Assembly: GCF_006539545.1 (NCBI RefSeq)
Contig: NZ_BJNF01000057.1
Location: 33,697 to 97,696, forward strand
DNA length: 64,000 nucleotides
Direction of reading: 5' to 3'
DNA from: Nitrobacter winogradskyi
GTDB taxonomy: Bacteria > Pseudomonadota > Alphaproteobacteria > Rhizobiales > Xanthobacteraceae
The position numbers and the translations under genes are program-made. Shown here one piece after another: positions 46,917-56,551 of this stretch (its first letter is position 1; each line of letters begins with the position of its first letter). Under the pieces are notes generated by a model. That model was not told the origin of the DNA. It worked only from the letters and a program-made list of their open reading frames with translations, and ran no database searches.

Positions 46917-47990
46917 ATGACCGACAGGAACAACAGCCTTACCTATGCCGGGGCGGGCGTCGATATCGACGCCGGCAACCGGCTGGTCGACCTCATCAAG
47001 CCGATGGTGCGCGCAACCGCTCGCGCTGGCGCGGAGGCTGAGATCGGCGGATTCGGCGGCCTGTTTGATCTCAAGGCCGCCGGATTCGCGGACCCGGTTC
47101 TGGTCGCGGCCAACGACGGGGTCGGAACCAAGGTCAAGATCGCGATCGAAACCGGCATCCACGACACCATCGGCATCGATCTCGTCGCCATGTCCGTCAA
47201 CGATCTCGTCGTGCAGGGCGCGGAGCCCTTGTTCTTCCTTGATTATTTTGCCTGCGGCAAGCTCGATCCCGAAACCGCCGCGGCGATCGTGGCCGGAATC
47301 GCGGAAGGCTGCCGGGAGGCAGGTTGCGCCCTGATCGGCGGCGAAACGGCTGAAATGCCCGGCCTCTACAAGGACGGCGACTACGACCTCGCCGGCTTCG
47401 CGGTCGGCGCGGCGGAACGCGGCTCCCTGTTGCCCGGCCGCGATATCGCTGCCGGTGATGCGGTGATCGGACTCGCGTCGTCCGGCGTGCATTCCAATGG
47501 CTATTCACTGGTCCGCAAGATCGTCGAAGCCTCGGGTGTCGCCCTCTCCGCTCCAGCGCCGTTTGCCCCTGTGGCGACCTTGGGAGGCGCGCTGCTGACC
47601 CCTACCCGGCTCTACGTCAAATCCTGCCTGCGCGCGATCCGCGAAACCGGCGCGGTGAAAGGGCTTGCCCACATCACCGGAGGCGGCTTCACCGACAACA
47701 TTCCTCGCGTCCTGCCCGAGGGACTCGGCGTGAGGATCGATCTCGCGGGGTTGACGGTCCTTCCGGTATTCAAATGGCTGGCGCATCAGGGGCGCGTCGC
47801 CGAACGCGAGATGCTTCGAACCTTCAATTGCGGCATCGGAATGGTCGCGATCGTGCGCCGCGACGCGGTTCAGCAGGTCGTGGATGTGCTGACGCAGGCC
47901 GGCGAACGTGTGTCGTTGCTCGGCGATGTGATCGCTGCGGGCGATGAAGGCCGGGTCGTTTACGACGGTCAACTCGATCTCGCCGTGTAG
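46917..47990 (+). CDS. purM: phosphoribosylformylglycinamidine cyclo-ligase (AIR synthetase)
   Basis: Step five of purine synthesis, ATP-dependent ring closure of FGAM to AIR. It is 357 residues. Conserved segments are [57 protein letters not shown] and [14 protein letters not shown]. The start ATG directly follows a palindromic repeat that supplies the only purine-rich stretch (GGAATCGGGA) upstream. It forms a two-gene operon with purN, 24 bases downstream. Confidence 0.96.
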   Translation: MTDRNNSLTYAGAGVDIDAGNRLVDLIKPMVRATARAGAEAEIGGFGGLFDLKAAGFADPVLVAANDGVGTKVKIAIETGIHDTIGIDLVAMSVNDLVVQGAEPLFFLDYFACGKLDPETAAAIVAGIAEGCREAGCALIGGETAEMPGLYKDGDYDLAGFAVGAAERGSLLPGRDIAAGDAVIGLASSGVHSNGYSLVRKIVEASGVALSAPAPFAPVATLGGALLTPTRLYVKSCLRAIRETGAVKGLAHITGGGFTDNIPRVLPEGLGVRIDLAGLTVLPVFKWLAHQGRVAEREMLRTFNCGIGMVAIVRRDAVQQVVDVLTQAGERVSLLGDVIAAGDEGRVVYDGQLDLAV

Positions 47991-48014
47991 AACGCCCCCG
48001 CAGGGAATGAGAGC

Positions 48015-48668
48015 ATGAAACGCCGTGTCGCCATCCTGATCTCCGGACGCGGATCGAATATGACGGCGCTGGTGGAGGCTGCAAAGGCCGAGGGCTTTCC
48101 GGCTGAAATAGCCGTCGTCATTTCCAATAAAGCCGGCGCGGCGGGCCTCGCCAGAGCCCAGGCGGCCGGCATCGAGACCCTCGTCATTGAAAGCAAACCA
48201 TTTGGCAAGGACCGTGCGGCGTTCGAGGCCGAACTGCAATCCGCTCTGGACGACAAGCGCATCGAGTTCATCTGCCTCGGCGGCTTCATGCGGCTGTTCA
48301 CCGCCGAATTCGCCCGATGCTGGCATGGACGGATGCTCAACATCCATCCCTCGCTGCTTCCATCATTCCGGGGCCTCGACCCCCACGGTCAGGCCCTGCG
48401 CGCGGGTGTGAAGATCTCAGGCGCCACGGTGCATTTCGTCGTTGCGGAAACAGATGCCGGCCCCATTGTCATGCAGGGCGCGGTGACCGTGCGTGACGAC
48501 GATACAGAGGAGACGCTGGCCGCGCGCGTTCTGGAAATCGAGCATCGCATCTACCCGGATGCGCTGCGGCTGGTCGCGGGCGGAGGAGTGCGACTGGATG
48601 GCGACATCTGCAAGACGTCGGCAAATGCCAGTCCGGACGATAGCCTGATCTCGCCGTCAGTGATCTGA
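48015..48668 (+). CDS. purN: phosphoribosylglycinamide formyltransferase (10-formyl-THF dependent)
   Basis: Step three of purine synthesis, transfer of formyl from 10-formyltetrahydrofolate to GAR. It is 217 residues. Motifs are ISGRGSNMTALV, ICLGGFMRLF, the folate/GAR site LNIHPSLLPSFRGLDPHGQAL and the catalytic segment GATVHFVVAETDAGPIVMQG. It starts 24 bases after purM in the same operon. The last 20 residues extend beyond typical family members and lack similarity. Confidence 0.95.
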   Translation: MKRRVAILISGRGSNMTALVEAAKAEGFPAEIAVVISNKAGAAGLARAQAAGIETLVIESKPFGKDRAAFEAELQSALDDKRIEFICLGGFMRLFTAEFARCWHGRMLNIHPSLLPSFRGLDPHGQALRAGVKISGATVHFVVAETDAGPIVMQGAVTVRDDDTEETLAARVLEIEHRIYPDALRLVAGGGVRLDGDICKTSANASPDDSLISPSVI

Positions 48669-48680
48669 CTACGTCCCGCC

Positions 48681-48787
48681 TATAGCGTTTCCGAGCAAAG
48701 CGGATGCCGGTTTGCGTGAAGAAAACGCGTCAGATCATAATCGGAGAGCCCCGCTTCTGATTTCCATCAGAAGCGGAAAGACTATAG
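48681..48787 (+). repeat. palindromic repeat family A, copy 6
   Basis: TATAGCGTTTCCGAGCAAAG, GCCGGTTTGCGTGAAGAAAA, CGCGTCAGATC and hairpin GCTTCTGATTTCCATCAGAAG, ending ACTATAG. It follows purN and may serve as its 3' end structure. Confidence 0.9.
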
Positions 48788-48857
48788 GTCAAGGCAGATC
48801 CACCCGCCCTCGCGATTGAAGGAGCGTGTCGCCGAACCGATCGCGGAGAGCTGTGAT

Positions 48858-49061
48858 TTACGAGATCTTCAGATTCTCGGCGGAGGTCTTGCCGCGATTT
48901 TCAACCAGATCGTATTCGATCGTCTGGTTTTCGTCGAGGGTGCTCAGGCCGGCGCGCTCAACGGCGGAGATTTGAACGAACACGTCCCTGTCGCCGGTTG
49001 TTGGCTTGATGAAGCCGTACCCTTTGGTTGGGTTGAACCATTTGACGGTGCCCTTCTGCAT
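48858..49061 (-). CDS. cold-shock domain protein
   Basis: A 67-residue CspA-type OB-fold protein binding single-stranded RNA and DNA. RNP1 KGYGFIKP and RNP2 VFVQIS are intact, and the aromatic KWFNPTKGYGF surface is present. AGGAG lies 7 bases before the ATG. The roughly 490 bases upstream could hold a long leader like those of other csp genes. Whether it responds to cold or is constitutive cannot be seen. Confidence 0.95.
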   Translation of the reverse strand: MQKGTVKWFNPTKGYGFIKPTTGDRDVFVQISAVERAGLSTLDENQTIEYDLVENRGKTSAENLKIS

Positions 49062-49428
49062 CGCCTGTCTCCTGTTGGGATGTGATCAAAGACGTGGCCG
49101 CACTTTCGCGCCTCACGCCACAAGCGGGCCCCTCTCCTGATCTTTGCCGAACTTTCCGAATTGTACCGACGGGCGGGCTCTCAACCGATTGTTAGGGGAT
49201 TGCAACATGAAAATTACCGCTTAGCAAGCCACGCCAGGGAACGGAGAAACACCCGGGACCGCGGCTTTGAAAGAAGCGGCGATACGACCGCGACAGACGA
49301 AACCGAAGCGTTTCAAGGTGTCTTGGCGATGCGTGGCCGTGTCGGAAACGAACCAGCTTCGCTCGTCAGTCTCCCGCTATCCACATGTTTGATTGCATGC
49401 GGAAGACCTGCTCTCCGGAACGGTCAAA
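49062..49428. other. intergenic stretch upstream of the cold-shock gene
   Basis: It holds the promoter and probable leader of the leftward csp gene. Open frames on either strand are not convincing. The stretch ends in the family A repeat at 49429. Confidence 0.5.
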
Positions 49429-49556
49429 GCGTTTTCGAGTGAAGCATGTCCTCGGGCTCGAGCCCTAAGGATGGAATCCGGTTCGCGTAAAGAAAACGCG
49501 TTAAATCAATATCATAGAGCCTCGCTTCTGATTCAGTCAGAAGCGATAATGCTCTA
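49429..49556 (+). repeat. palindromic repeat family A, copy 7 (long form), carrying the terC stop codon
   Basis: A long copy with the extra GGGCTCGAGCCC hairpin, the core ATCCGGTTCGCGTAAAGAAAACG and right hairpin GCTTCTGATTCAGTCAGAAGC. The end ATGCTCTA holds the stop codon of the TerC-family gene read on the other strand (TAGAGCAT). Confidence 0.9.
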
Positions 49557-50375
49557 GTCGGAAATTTTCCGGCGGTTGCGTATCATCGATCCGGCGCTGA
49601 GCACGATCATGATCCCCAGCAAGCCGCACAAAACCTCGCCTCCGGGTCCCCCGGCGGCAAACTGGGGCGCGATGCCGAGCCACCCCAGGACCGCGTCCAG
49701 AAAAACTCCGGTCCCTCCATCGAAGAACTGATGCAGCCGTGGCGCCACCGCCGGATCGGTCGCGATGACCTCGCCCGCGATCCAGCCCAGCAACGCTGAT
49801 CCGGCCCAGATCAAGAAAGGCAGGCGCGTCAGAAGCATCATGATCAGCGCCGCGCCCGTCACGATCAGCGGCACGCTGACAGCCAGCCCGATGATCAGCA
49901 GCGGCACGCTGCCATTCGCCGCCGCCGCGATCGCGATGACATTGTCGAGACTCATCACGAAGTCGGCGACCACGACGACCCGGACGGCGGACCAGAGGCG
50001 GCCGGCTGCCGGGATCGCATCCTCGCCCTGCTTCTCCGGCACCAGCAGCTTGGTGGCTATCACAAGCAGCGCGAGCCCCCCCACCAGCTTGAGGTAGGTC
50101 AGTCCCATCAAGGTTGTGATGATTCCGGCGAAGATGATGCGGAGGCCAACCGCGGCGCCCGCGCCGAGCACCACCCCCCAGAAGCGCAGCCGGGGAGCCA
50201 ACCCACGACAGGCAAGCGCGATCACCAGCGCATTGTCGCCGGACAAGACGACATCGATCCAGATGATCTTGCTGACGGCGAGCCAGAACGCCGGATCATT
50301 CAGATCGTTTCGAAACTGATCGAAGGCCGAGGCGATCGCCGTCAGGTCGAAGACGTGCAGTAGCGAATCCAACAC
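49554..50375 (-). CDS. TerC family integral membrane protein
   Basis: About 273 residues with seven or more hydrophobic helices. The TerC signature IDVVLSGDNALVIALA (helix 1) and its second half VVVADFVMSLDNVIAIAAAA carry the conserved Asp/Asn residues. Relatives export metal ions (Mn2+ in Alx/MntX) or take part in tellurite resistance; no tellurite genes are nearby. The start is uncertain: GTG at 50375 and TTG at 50372 both follow AAGGAACAG. The stop codon TAG is the end of a family A repeat. Confidence 0.85.
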   Translation of the reverse strand: MLDSLLHVFDLTAIASAFDQFRNDLNDPAFWLAVSKIIWIDVVLSGDNALVIALACRGLAPRLRFWGVVLGAGAAVGLRIIFAGIITTLMGLTYLKLVGGLALLVIATKLLVPEKQGEDAIPAAGRLWSAVRVVVVADFVMSLDNVIAIAAAANGSVPLLIIGLAVSVPLIVTGAALIMMLLTRLPFLIWAGSALLGWIAGEVIATDPAVAPRLHQFFDGGTGVFLDAVLGWLGIAPQFAAGGPGGEVLCGLLGIMIVLSAGSMIRNRRKISD

Positions 50376-50410
50376 CTGTTCCTTCGATCGAACGCCGCCA
50401 GACTCGGCCG

Positions 50411-50537
50411 ATAGCGTTCTCGCGCGAAGCATGTCCCCGGGATGTGACCCGAGGATGGCGGCCGGTTCGCGTGAGGAAAACGCGTCAAAACAACAATCTC
50501 AGGCCTTGCTTCCGATTGAAGCGGAAGCAAAGCTCCA
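50411..50537 (+). repeat. palindromic repeat family A, copy 8 (long form)
   Basis: ATAGCGTTCTCGCGCGAAGC, an internal stem-loop, GCCGGTTCGCGTGAGGAAAA, CGCGTCAAAAC and the right hairpin GCTTCCGATTGAAGCGGAAGC. It is joined directly to the family B copy that follows. Confidence 0.85.
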
Positions 50538-50680
50538 GAGTCTGTTTCAACCGCGTTGAATCCGATTGAACCGCGTTGAATCAGACCCGTCGCGTACCTT
50601 TTTGTTCGAGCATGATCTTCTCCGAAAACCGGTTTCCACTTTGCGCTGGCGCGGTCTTTCGGGTCGGGATCATGCTCTAG
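50538..50680 (-). repeat. palindromic repeat family B, copy 2
   Basis: The inverse of the 39525-39667 element: near-tandem GTTTCAACCGCGTTGAATC then CGAGCATGATCTTC...GGGATCATGCTCTAG. Together with copy 8 of family A and the piece at 50681 it forms a cluster of three repeats between terC and ndk. Confidence 0.9.
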
Positions 50681-50744
50681 AAATTATTGTCTGGTCGCAT
50701 TTTCTTGCGGCGAACCGGTATCCACTTCGCCGGAAAATGCTCTA
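50681..50744 (-). repeat. palindromic repeat, family A/B variant, carrying the ndk stop codon
   Basis: AAATTATTGTCTGGTCGC, GCGGCGAACCGGTATCCACTT and CGGAAAATGCTCTA. It resembles the right part of the element next to creA. The final CTA is the ndk stop codon on the minus strand (TAGAGCAT). Confidence 0.8.
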
Positions 50745-51164
50745 GCCGACGATCTCGTTGCCCGAGAAGAACTGGGCGATCTCGATTGCCGCGGTTTCGG
50801 CTGCGTCAGATCCATGAACGGAGTTTTCACCGACCGATTTTGCATGGAGCTTGCGAATGGTGCCATCGGCCGCCTTGGACGGATCGGTCGCACCCATGAT
50901 GTCGCGATACTTGAGGATCGCGCCTTCGCCTTCCAGCACCTGCACGACCACCGGCCCGGAGATCATGAAGTCGACGAGTTCTCCGAAGAATGGGCGGGCC
51001 TTGTGCACGGCGTAAAACGTCTCGGCCTGCTCGCGGGTCATGCGGATGCGCTTTTGCGCCACAATTCGAAGTCCGGCCTTTTCTATCAGGGCGTTGATCG
51101 CGCCGGTCAGGTTTCGCGCGGTCGCGTCCGGCTTGAGAATTGAAAAGGTGCGTTCAATCGCCAT
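50742..51164 (-). CDS. ndk: nucleoside diphosphate kinase
   Basis: A 140-residue enzyme that balances nucleoside triphosphates by a phospho-histidine intermediate. The active His117 lies in ENSVHGSDA. Other conserved parts are [12 protein letters not shown] and [19 protein letters not shown] lies 7 bases before the ATG. The stop codon TAG is supplied by a repeat end. Confidence 0.97.
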   Translation of the reverse strand: MAIERTFSILKPDATARNLTGAINALIEKAGLRIVAQKRIRMTREQAETFYAVHKARPFFGELVDFMISGPVVVQVLEGEGAILKYRDIMGATDPSKAADGTIRKLHAKSVGENSVHGSDAAETAAIEIAQFFSGNEIVG

Positions 51165-51429
51165 GATGTCGTCCTTGATTTAGCGGTCGCAGGAATTGCG
51201 CGCTTATATCGGCGCCTGTCATTGACGGCAAGCGCATCGGGCGTCTGACCTCGCTCCTACGGCATTTCCGTGCGCCATAACGAACTCTGTAACCTGCATC
51301 ACAGAGCGGTTCGAAACCATGCCGTAACCTCCGAAGCACTGAACCTGCCCGCCTGGCGAAACGTCAAACCAGGCGGACGAAATATTCACTGCGGACGCTT
51401 CGGCGTCCTAATCATGAGGAGAGATCACG

Positions 51430-51687
51430 ATGTTTCGCAAAATCGCACTTGCCGCGATCGCGGCTGCGTCGCTTGGCACGGCAACGTTGGCGCCCACCGC
51501 AGCATCCGCAGGCTGGGGTTGGCATCACCACGGTCACCATCACCATCACGGGCATCACCATCACGGCTGGCGCCATTATGCCTGGGGTCCCGGCCACTTC
51601 ATCGGTGGGTCTGGCGGCTGCTTTGTGCGCAGGCTGGTGCCGACCTCCTTCGGACCGCGCTGGCGCGTCGTCAATCGCTGCTTCTGA
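51430..51687 (+). CDS. small exported histidine-rich protein
   Basis: An 85-residue protein with a signal peptide (about 1-27, ending ASA-GW). The mature N-terminus has 14 His within about 30 residues (HHHGHHHHHGHHHHGW), followed by a conserved-looking tail with two cysteines (GGCFVRRLVPTSFGPRWRVVNRCF). Similar His-rich secreted proteins are frequent in this family of bacteria, and metal binding (Ni, Zn, Cu) is plausible but unproven. GGAG is present before the ATG. It is convergent with mccA, separated by a hairpin. Confidence 0.8.
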   Translation: MFRKIALAAIAAASLGTATLAPTAASAGWGWHHHGHHHHHGHHHHGWRHYAWGPGHFIGGSGGCFVRRLVPTSFGPRWRVVNRCF

Positions 51688-51698
51688 TCGCCGGGAAC

Positions 51699-51730
51699 GG
51701 CAGTCTCGCCGAAACACAGGTGAGACTGCC
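51699..51730. terminator. hairpin between convergent genes, possible bidirectional terminator
   Basis: The nine-base-pair stem GGCAGTCTC/GAGACTGCC with a 14-base loop sits between the stops of the His-rich gene and mccA. There is no long T-run. Confidence 0.5.
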
Positions 51731-51739
51731 CCCTCGCTT

Positions 51740-53740
51740 TCAAGCGGTTGCTTCGATCTCTGCGAGTTCGACGCCTTCCTGCACGACATCGCCGACCTTG
51801 CATTTGATTTTCTTCAGCCTGCCGGCAAACGGAGCGCGCAACGTCTGCTCCATTTTCATCACTTCCAGCGCGAGAATGGGGGCGCCCTTCTCCAGCAAAG
51901 TCCCCTCCTCCGCGAGCAGCGCAACCACCGTGCCCGGCAGCGGCGCGACGATGCGATCCTCGCCGGCCTGCTCCTCGTCGTCTTCGCCAAATGGATCGAC
52001 CCAGTGCAACTCGAACCGCCCGTTGCGGGTCCGCAAGTACAGTTCGCGTCCATCGACGGCGAACACAACAGGGCTTCGTCGTCCATCGAGCGTGAGGACC
52101 ATGCCTTCCGAGCCGTCCGCAGCGAATGCGAATGGGAGATTCTTATCACCAAGCTGAATTTCATCCGGGCCATTGCCATAGACGAACGTGGCCTCGTGCT
52201 CAGCCTGACCCTGACGGAATATGAACCGCCGCCTGCGTCGGCCGACCGCCATCCAGCCCGCCGTTCGCCAGGGTGACGCCGGGTCCGTTGAAGACGCCTT
52301 GCTGTCCGCCAACAGGACGGCGGCGACGGCGGCCGCAAGTTCGGTCTCGCCCGGCGCCACCGAGGGCCGGGTCAGTTCTTGCAGATGGCGCTCGATGAAC
52401 CCGGTATCGACCGCGTTGGCGCACACGTCCGCGTGCGTAACCAGCGCGGACAGGAACGGAATGTTGGTGGCGATGCCGCGAACGTCCGTTTCGTCCAACC
52501 CGCGCGCCAGGCGGCGGATCGCGGCCTGGCGGGTCGGCGCCCAGGCAATTACCTTCGCGAGCATGGCGTCGTAGTTCGGTGGAACCGCATCGCCTTCACT
52601 GTAGCCCGCATCGATACGCAAGCCGTCAACCTCGGGGGGCGTGCGCCACGTCTTGATGCGGCCGACGGAGGGCATGAAGCTTCTGTTCGGATCTTCGGCA
52701 TAGACCCGTGCTTCGATGGCGTGACCGTTCAGTGCGATCTGATCCTGCGTCAGCGGCAGTTTCTCCCCGAACGCGACCCGAAGCTGCCATTCCACGAGAT
52801 CTATTCCGGTGATGAATTCAGTCACGGGATGCTCGACCTGCAGGCGGGTATTCATTTCGATGAAGAACACATCCTTGCCGTCAGATACGAACTCGACGGT
52901 GCCCGCGCCGATATAGCCCACCGCGCTAGCGGCCTTGCGCGCGGCTTCGTACACCCTGTCGCGCTGCGCGGCGTTGAGTGTCGGCGATGGCGCTTCCTCG
53001 ATCACCTTCTGGTGCCGCCGCTGCAAGGTGCATTCACGCTCGAACAACGACAGCAGATTGCCATGGCTGTCGCCGATCATCTGCACTTCGATATGCCGGG
53101 GATTTTCGACGTATTTCTCGATCAGCATTCGCTCATCGCCGAAGGCCGCGCCTGCCTCTCGCCGGGCGCTGACGATAGCGGCAGCCAGTTCCGCGGCCGA
53201 CCGCACGATCCGCATGCCGCGGCCGCCGCCGCCGGCAGACGCCTTCACGAGAACCGGGTAGCCGATCCCGTCCGCCGCGTTCCGCAACGTGGCTTCATCC
53301 TGCGCCTCGCCGTGATAGCCCGGCACCAGCGGCACATCAGCCTTCTGCATCAGCGCCCTGGCGTCCGACTTCGTGCCCATCGCGGTCATCATCGCCGCCG
53401 TCGGCCCGACAAACACGAGGCCGGCATCGGCGCAGGCTTGCGCGAAGCCGGCATTCTCCGACAAAAATCCGTAGCCCGGATGGATGCCTTCCGCGCCCGT
53501 CCTGTGTGCGGCGTCGATCACTTTCCCGATGTCGAGATAGCTGTCGCGGGCGGGTGCGGGTCCAAGGCACACCGCCTCGTCGGCGAGGGCGACATGCAGT
53601 GCATCGCGATCGGCCTCGGAATAGACGGCGACGGTGCGCAGGCCCATCGCGCGGGCGGTGCGGATGATGCGACACGCGATCTCGCCGCGATTGGCGATCA
53701 GGAGCGTCGTGAAGGGACGACAGGTTGGAGCGCCGGCCAT
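51740..53740 (-). CDS. mccA: acyl-CoA carboxylase biotin-containing subunit (3-methylcrotonyl-CoA carboxylase alpha)
   Basis: A 666-residue subunit combining biotin carboxylase and biotin carrier. The biotin carboxylase domain (about 1-450) has LLIANRGEIACRIIRTAR, the ATP-grasp ASAGGGGRGMRIV and EMNTRLQVEHPVTE. The BT domain is central and the biotinyl domain is C-terminal, with the modified lysine in ALEVMKMEQTL. The ATG at 53740 lies 2 bases after the stop of mccB and follows AGGA, so translation is coupled. With mccB it carboxylates 3-methylcrotonyl-CoA in leucine breakdown; propionyl-CoA as substrate is less likely given the partner. Confidence 0.92.
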   Translation of the reverse strand: MAGAPTCRPFTTLLIANRGEIACRIIRTARAMGLRTVAVYSEADRDALHVALADEAVCLGPAPARDSYLDIGKVIDAAHRTGAEGIHPGYGFLSENAGFAQACADAGLVFVGPTAAMMTAMGTKSDARALMQKADVPLVPGYHGEAQDEATLRNAADGIGYPVLVKASAGGGGRGMRIVRSAAELAAAIVSARREAGAAFGDERMLIEKYVENPRHIEVQMIGDSHGNLLSLFERECTLQRRHQKVIEEAPSPTLNAAQRDRVYEAARKAASAVGYIGAGTVEFVSDGKDVFFIEMNTRLQVEHPVTEFITGIDLVEWQLRVAFGEKLPLTQDQIALNGHAIEARVYAEDPNRSFMPSVGRIKTWRTPPEVDGLRIDAGYSEGDAVPPNYDAMLAKVIAWAPTRQAAIRRLARGLDETDVRGIATNIPFLSALVTHADVCANAVDTGFIERHLQELTRPSVAPGETELAAAVAAVLLADSKASSTDPASPWRTAGWMAVGRRRRRFIFRQGQAEHEATFVYGNGPDEIQLGDKNLPFAFAADGSEGMVLTLDGRRSPVVFAVDGRELYLRTRNGRFELHWVDPFGEDDEEQAGEDRIVAPLPGTVVALLAEEGTLLEKGAPILALEVMKMEQTLRAPFAGRLKKIKCKVGDVVQEGVELAEIEATA

Positions 53741-53742
53741 GA

Positions 53743-55347
53743 TCACATCCTGAACAGGCCGAAGGTCGTCGGCTCGATCGGCGCATTCGCAGCGGCGGAC
53801 AATCCAAGTCCCAGCACGAGGCGCGTATCGGCGGGATCAATCACCCCGTCGTCCCACAACCGCGCGGTGGCGTAATAGGGATTGCCCTGGCTCTCGTATT
53901 GCGCACGGATCGGCGCCTGGAATTCACGCTCTTCCTCGATCGACCAGTTGCCGCCCTTGGCTTCGATGTTCTCCCGCCGCAGGGTGCTGAGAACCATCGC
54001 GGCCTGTTCGCCGCCCATCACCGAGATGCGCGCGTTAGGCCACATCCACAAGAATCGCGGCGAGAAAGCGCGGCCGCACATGCCGTAATTGCCGGCGCCG
54101 TAGGAGCCGCCGATCACCACCGTGAACTTCGGCACGCCTGCGGTTGCGACCGCCGTGACGAGCTTGGCCCCGTCGCGCGCGATGCCACCCGCTTCGTATT
54201 TCCTGCCGACCATGAAGCCCGTGATGTTCTGCAGGAAGACCAGCGGAATGCCGCGCTGGCAGCACAGCTCGATGAAGTGAGCGCCCTTCAGCGAGCTTTC
54301 GCTGAACAGGATTCCGTTGTTGGCGACGATGCCGACCGGGTAACCCCATATATGGGCGAATCCGCACACCAGCGTCTGGCCGTAGAGCTTCTTGAATTCG
54401 TCGAACTCCGAGCCGTCAACGATGCGGGCGATGATATCGCGCACGTCGAATGGCTTGCGGCCGTCCTCCGGCACCACGCCATGGATTTCCTCCCGTGCGA
54501 ACAGCGGCTCGCGCGGCTCACGCATGTTGAGGGCGGCTCGCTGCGGCGGCTTCAGGGTGGAAACGATGCGGCGCGCGATCCCGATCGCATCGGCGTCATT
54601 TCGCGCATAATGATCGGTGACGCCGGACTGGCGCGAATGCACGTCCGCGCCACCGAGTTCCTCGGCGGTAACGACCTCGCCCGTGGCCGCCTTCACGAGC
54701 GGCGGCCCGCCCAGAAAGATCGTGCCCTGATTGCGGACGATGATGCTCTCATCCGACATCGCAGGCACATAGGCGCCGCCCGCGGTGCACGATCCCATCA
54801 CGATCGCGATCTGCGGAATGCCTGCCGCCGACATGCTGGCCTGGTTATAGAAGATGCGCCCGAAGTGCCGCTCGTCCGGAAATATCTCGTCCTGGTGCGG
54901 CAGGAAGGCCCCGCCGGAATCCACCATGTAGATGCAGGGCAGATTGTTCTGCCGCGCAATATCCTGCGCGCGCAGATGCTTCTTCACGGTCATCGGATAG
55001 TAGGTGCCGCCCTTGATTGTGGCGTCATTGGCGACGATCACGCACTCACGGCCGACGACGCGTCCCACGCCCGTGATGATGCTCGCCGAGTGCACGTCGC
55101 CACCGTACATCCCGTTCGCCGCCAGCGGCGACAGTTCGAGAAACGCGGTGCCGGGATCGAGCAGTAGATCGATGCGGTCGCGGGCGAGCATTTTTCCGCG
55201 CGTGGTGTGGCGCGCGCGCGCGGCCTCGCCGCCTCCGCCCGCGACGCCCGCGAGCTTGTCGCGCAGCTCGCCGACCAGCGTTTTCATCGCTTCGGCGTTG
55301 CGCGCGAAATCTGACGAGGTTGGATCGACACCGGAACGGAGCGCCAT
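53743..55347 (-). CDS. mccB: acyl-CoA carboxylase carboxyltransferase subunit (3-methylcrotonyl-CoA carboxylase beta)
   Basis: A 534-residue carboxyltransferase of two crotonase-fold halves. [59 protein letters not shown] and [16 protein letters not shown] are typical of MccB; the C half has [20 protein letters not shown] and [10 protein letters not shown]. The ATG at 55347 starts [17 protein letters not shown]. The other leucine-degradation genes (isovaleryl-CoA dehydrogenase, methylglutaconyl-CoA hydratase, HMG-CoA lyase) are not in the neighbourhood. Confidence 0.93.
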   Translation of the reverse strand: MALRSGVDPTSSDFARNAEAMKTLVGELRDKLAGVAGGGGEAARARHTTRGKMLARDRIDLLLDPGTAFLELSPLAANGMYGGDVHSASIITGVGRVVGRECVIVANDATIKGGTYYPMTVKKHLRAQDIARQNNLPCIYMVDSGGAFLPHQDEIFPDERHFGRIFYNQASMSAAGIPQIAIVMGSCTAGGAYVPAMSDESIIVRNQGTIFLGGPPLVKAATGEVVTAEELGGADVHSRQSGVTDHYARNDADAIGIARRIVSTLKPPQRAALNMREPREPLFAREEIHGVVPEDGRKPFDVRDIIARIVDGSEFDEFKKLYGQTLVCGFAHIWGYPVGIVANNGILFSESSLKGAHFIELCCQRGIPLVFLQNITGFMVGRKYEAGGIARDGAKLVTAVATAGVPKFTVVIGGSYGAGNYGMCGRAFSPRFLWMWPNARISVMGGEQAAMVLSTLRRENIEAKGGNWSIEEEREFQAPIRAQYESQGNPYYATARLWDDGVIDPADTRLVLGLGLSAAANAPIEPTTFGLFRM

Positions 55348-55563
55348 GACAGTCCGAATGCTTGGCAGGCGTTGAAACGCGCGCTTCAATCCGGGCAGAT
55401 TACGATGATTTGGGATCAAAGCGATCCAAAATCATGAACCTGATCGATTCCCCTATTCTTGATGCGCGGGACGCAGGTGGGCGACCGTTATGGCCTGCCT
55501 CATGCCGCTCAGATGCCGGGCCCTTTCGGTAAGGTCAGGCTCCTGGCTGGCCTGTCGATAGCT

Positions 55564-55866
55564 TCAATGGGTCCAGGGTTCGATGCGGCGGAACGCGAAA
55601 TTGTCCGAGTAGGCGGCCTTTCGCGTCGCCCTTCCCTTCGGTTCGATCACTTGATAAGGGATTCCTTCGCGCTCGCAATAGGCGATGGCATCCTCCCTGG
55701 TCTCGAAACGAAGCGTGATCTGCTGCTTCGTGTCGCCGGAACTGGTCCAGCCCATCAGCGGCTCGATCGCTCTCGGCTGCTCGGGCTCGTAGTCCAGCTG
55801 CCATTCCCTGGTCCTGGCAGCACCCGATTGCATCGCATTTTTGGCGGGCTTGAAGATACGTGCCAT
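55564..55866 (-). CDS. NADH dehydrogenase accessory subunit (NDUFS4/ETC complex I 18-kDa type)
   Basis: A 100-residue protein of the ETC complex I subunit family: [15 protein letters not shown] start, [46 protein letters not shown], and the aromatic end [14 protein letters not shown]. In Alphaproteobacteria and mitochondria it is a supernumerary subunit near the NADH-oxidising arm of complex I. The gene stands away from any nuo operon, as is usual. Two ATGs are in tandem (55869 and 55866). Confidence 0.92.
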   Translation of the reverse strand: MARIFKPAKNAMQSGAARTREWQLDYEPEQPRAIEPLMGWTSSGDTKQQITLRFETREDAIAYCEREGIPYQVIEPKGRATRKAAYSDNFAFRRIEPWTH

Positions 55867-56103
55867 CATGGATTTCGCTGGTACCTGTTGCTGGCGTCGA
55901 TCCGGCAGAAAGCCAGCGGACACCCCTGGCCCTCAAGTATATTCGCTATGTCACGGCCTGACAATCTGGCGCGAGCGACATCGGGTAGTGTCTTCCGTAG
56001 TCGGCTTATCTTCGGGCCTCCAGGGAGGCACGGTCGAGAAGAAGGCCGTTTCACCAAATGTTAGTTCACCATCCGTGCGAACGGGGTCGAAGGTCAATTG
56101 TTC

Positions 56104-56454
56104 TCAAGGAACGGAAGTGTGTGGCTGATCTTCTACCGCGCCTGAATCGGAAAATTCGGTGCCTTTGCCCGCCAGAAGCTCTTTCAGATGGCCGCGCAAC
56201 CGCTCCGCTTTTTCATACCGCAGCGAAGCGACGGTGACCTTGTCGACAGCGACAATGATTTGGGTGGCTGCATTCACGCATGAAATCCGGCCGGATGCGT
56301 TATCAATGCCCGCCAGCGCTTTGCCCAGTCCGGCTTCCAGCGTCTCGGCTTCAAGCGTGTCCAGCGTGAGCGGATCACCGCCATCGATCGTAATGTCAAT
56401 CTCGAGGCCGTCCCCTTGGAGCGGCTTACGAGCACCAAGCGTCCAACTGCTCAT
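56104..56454 (-). CDS. uncharacterised small acidic protein
   Basis: A 116-residue soluble protein starting MSSWTLGARKPLQGDGLEIDI, with a predicted beta-rich first half, a helix (SLRYEKAERLRGHLKELLAG) and a polar tail. No domain is recognised. The ATG at 56454 follows GAGGAAGG; further upstream the same frame runs into tRNA-Pro, so no earlier start is possible. It lies downstream of that tRNA on the same strand and may share its transcript. Confidence 0.65.
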   Translation of the reverse strand: MSSWTLGARKPLQGDGLEIDITIDGGDPLTLDTLEAETLEAGLGKALAGIDNASGRISCVNAATQIIVAVDKVTVASLRYEKAERLRGHLKELLAGKGTEFSDSGAVEDQPHTSVP

Positions 56455-56551
56455 TGCTTCGCCTTCCTCACCATCGCGAATGTCCGCCCTTTTTCGCCAC
56501 CTGGTCGTTCCGGGAGGATTCGTCGATCGAAACCGACAAGAGAGTGGTTGA

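Noticed and set aside
51430..51687. His-rich gene as low-complexity artefact
   Set aside because: A clear signal peptide, a good ribosome-binding site and a non-repetitive tail with two Cys support it as a real gene, so it was kept in the feature list.
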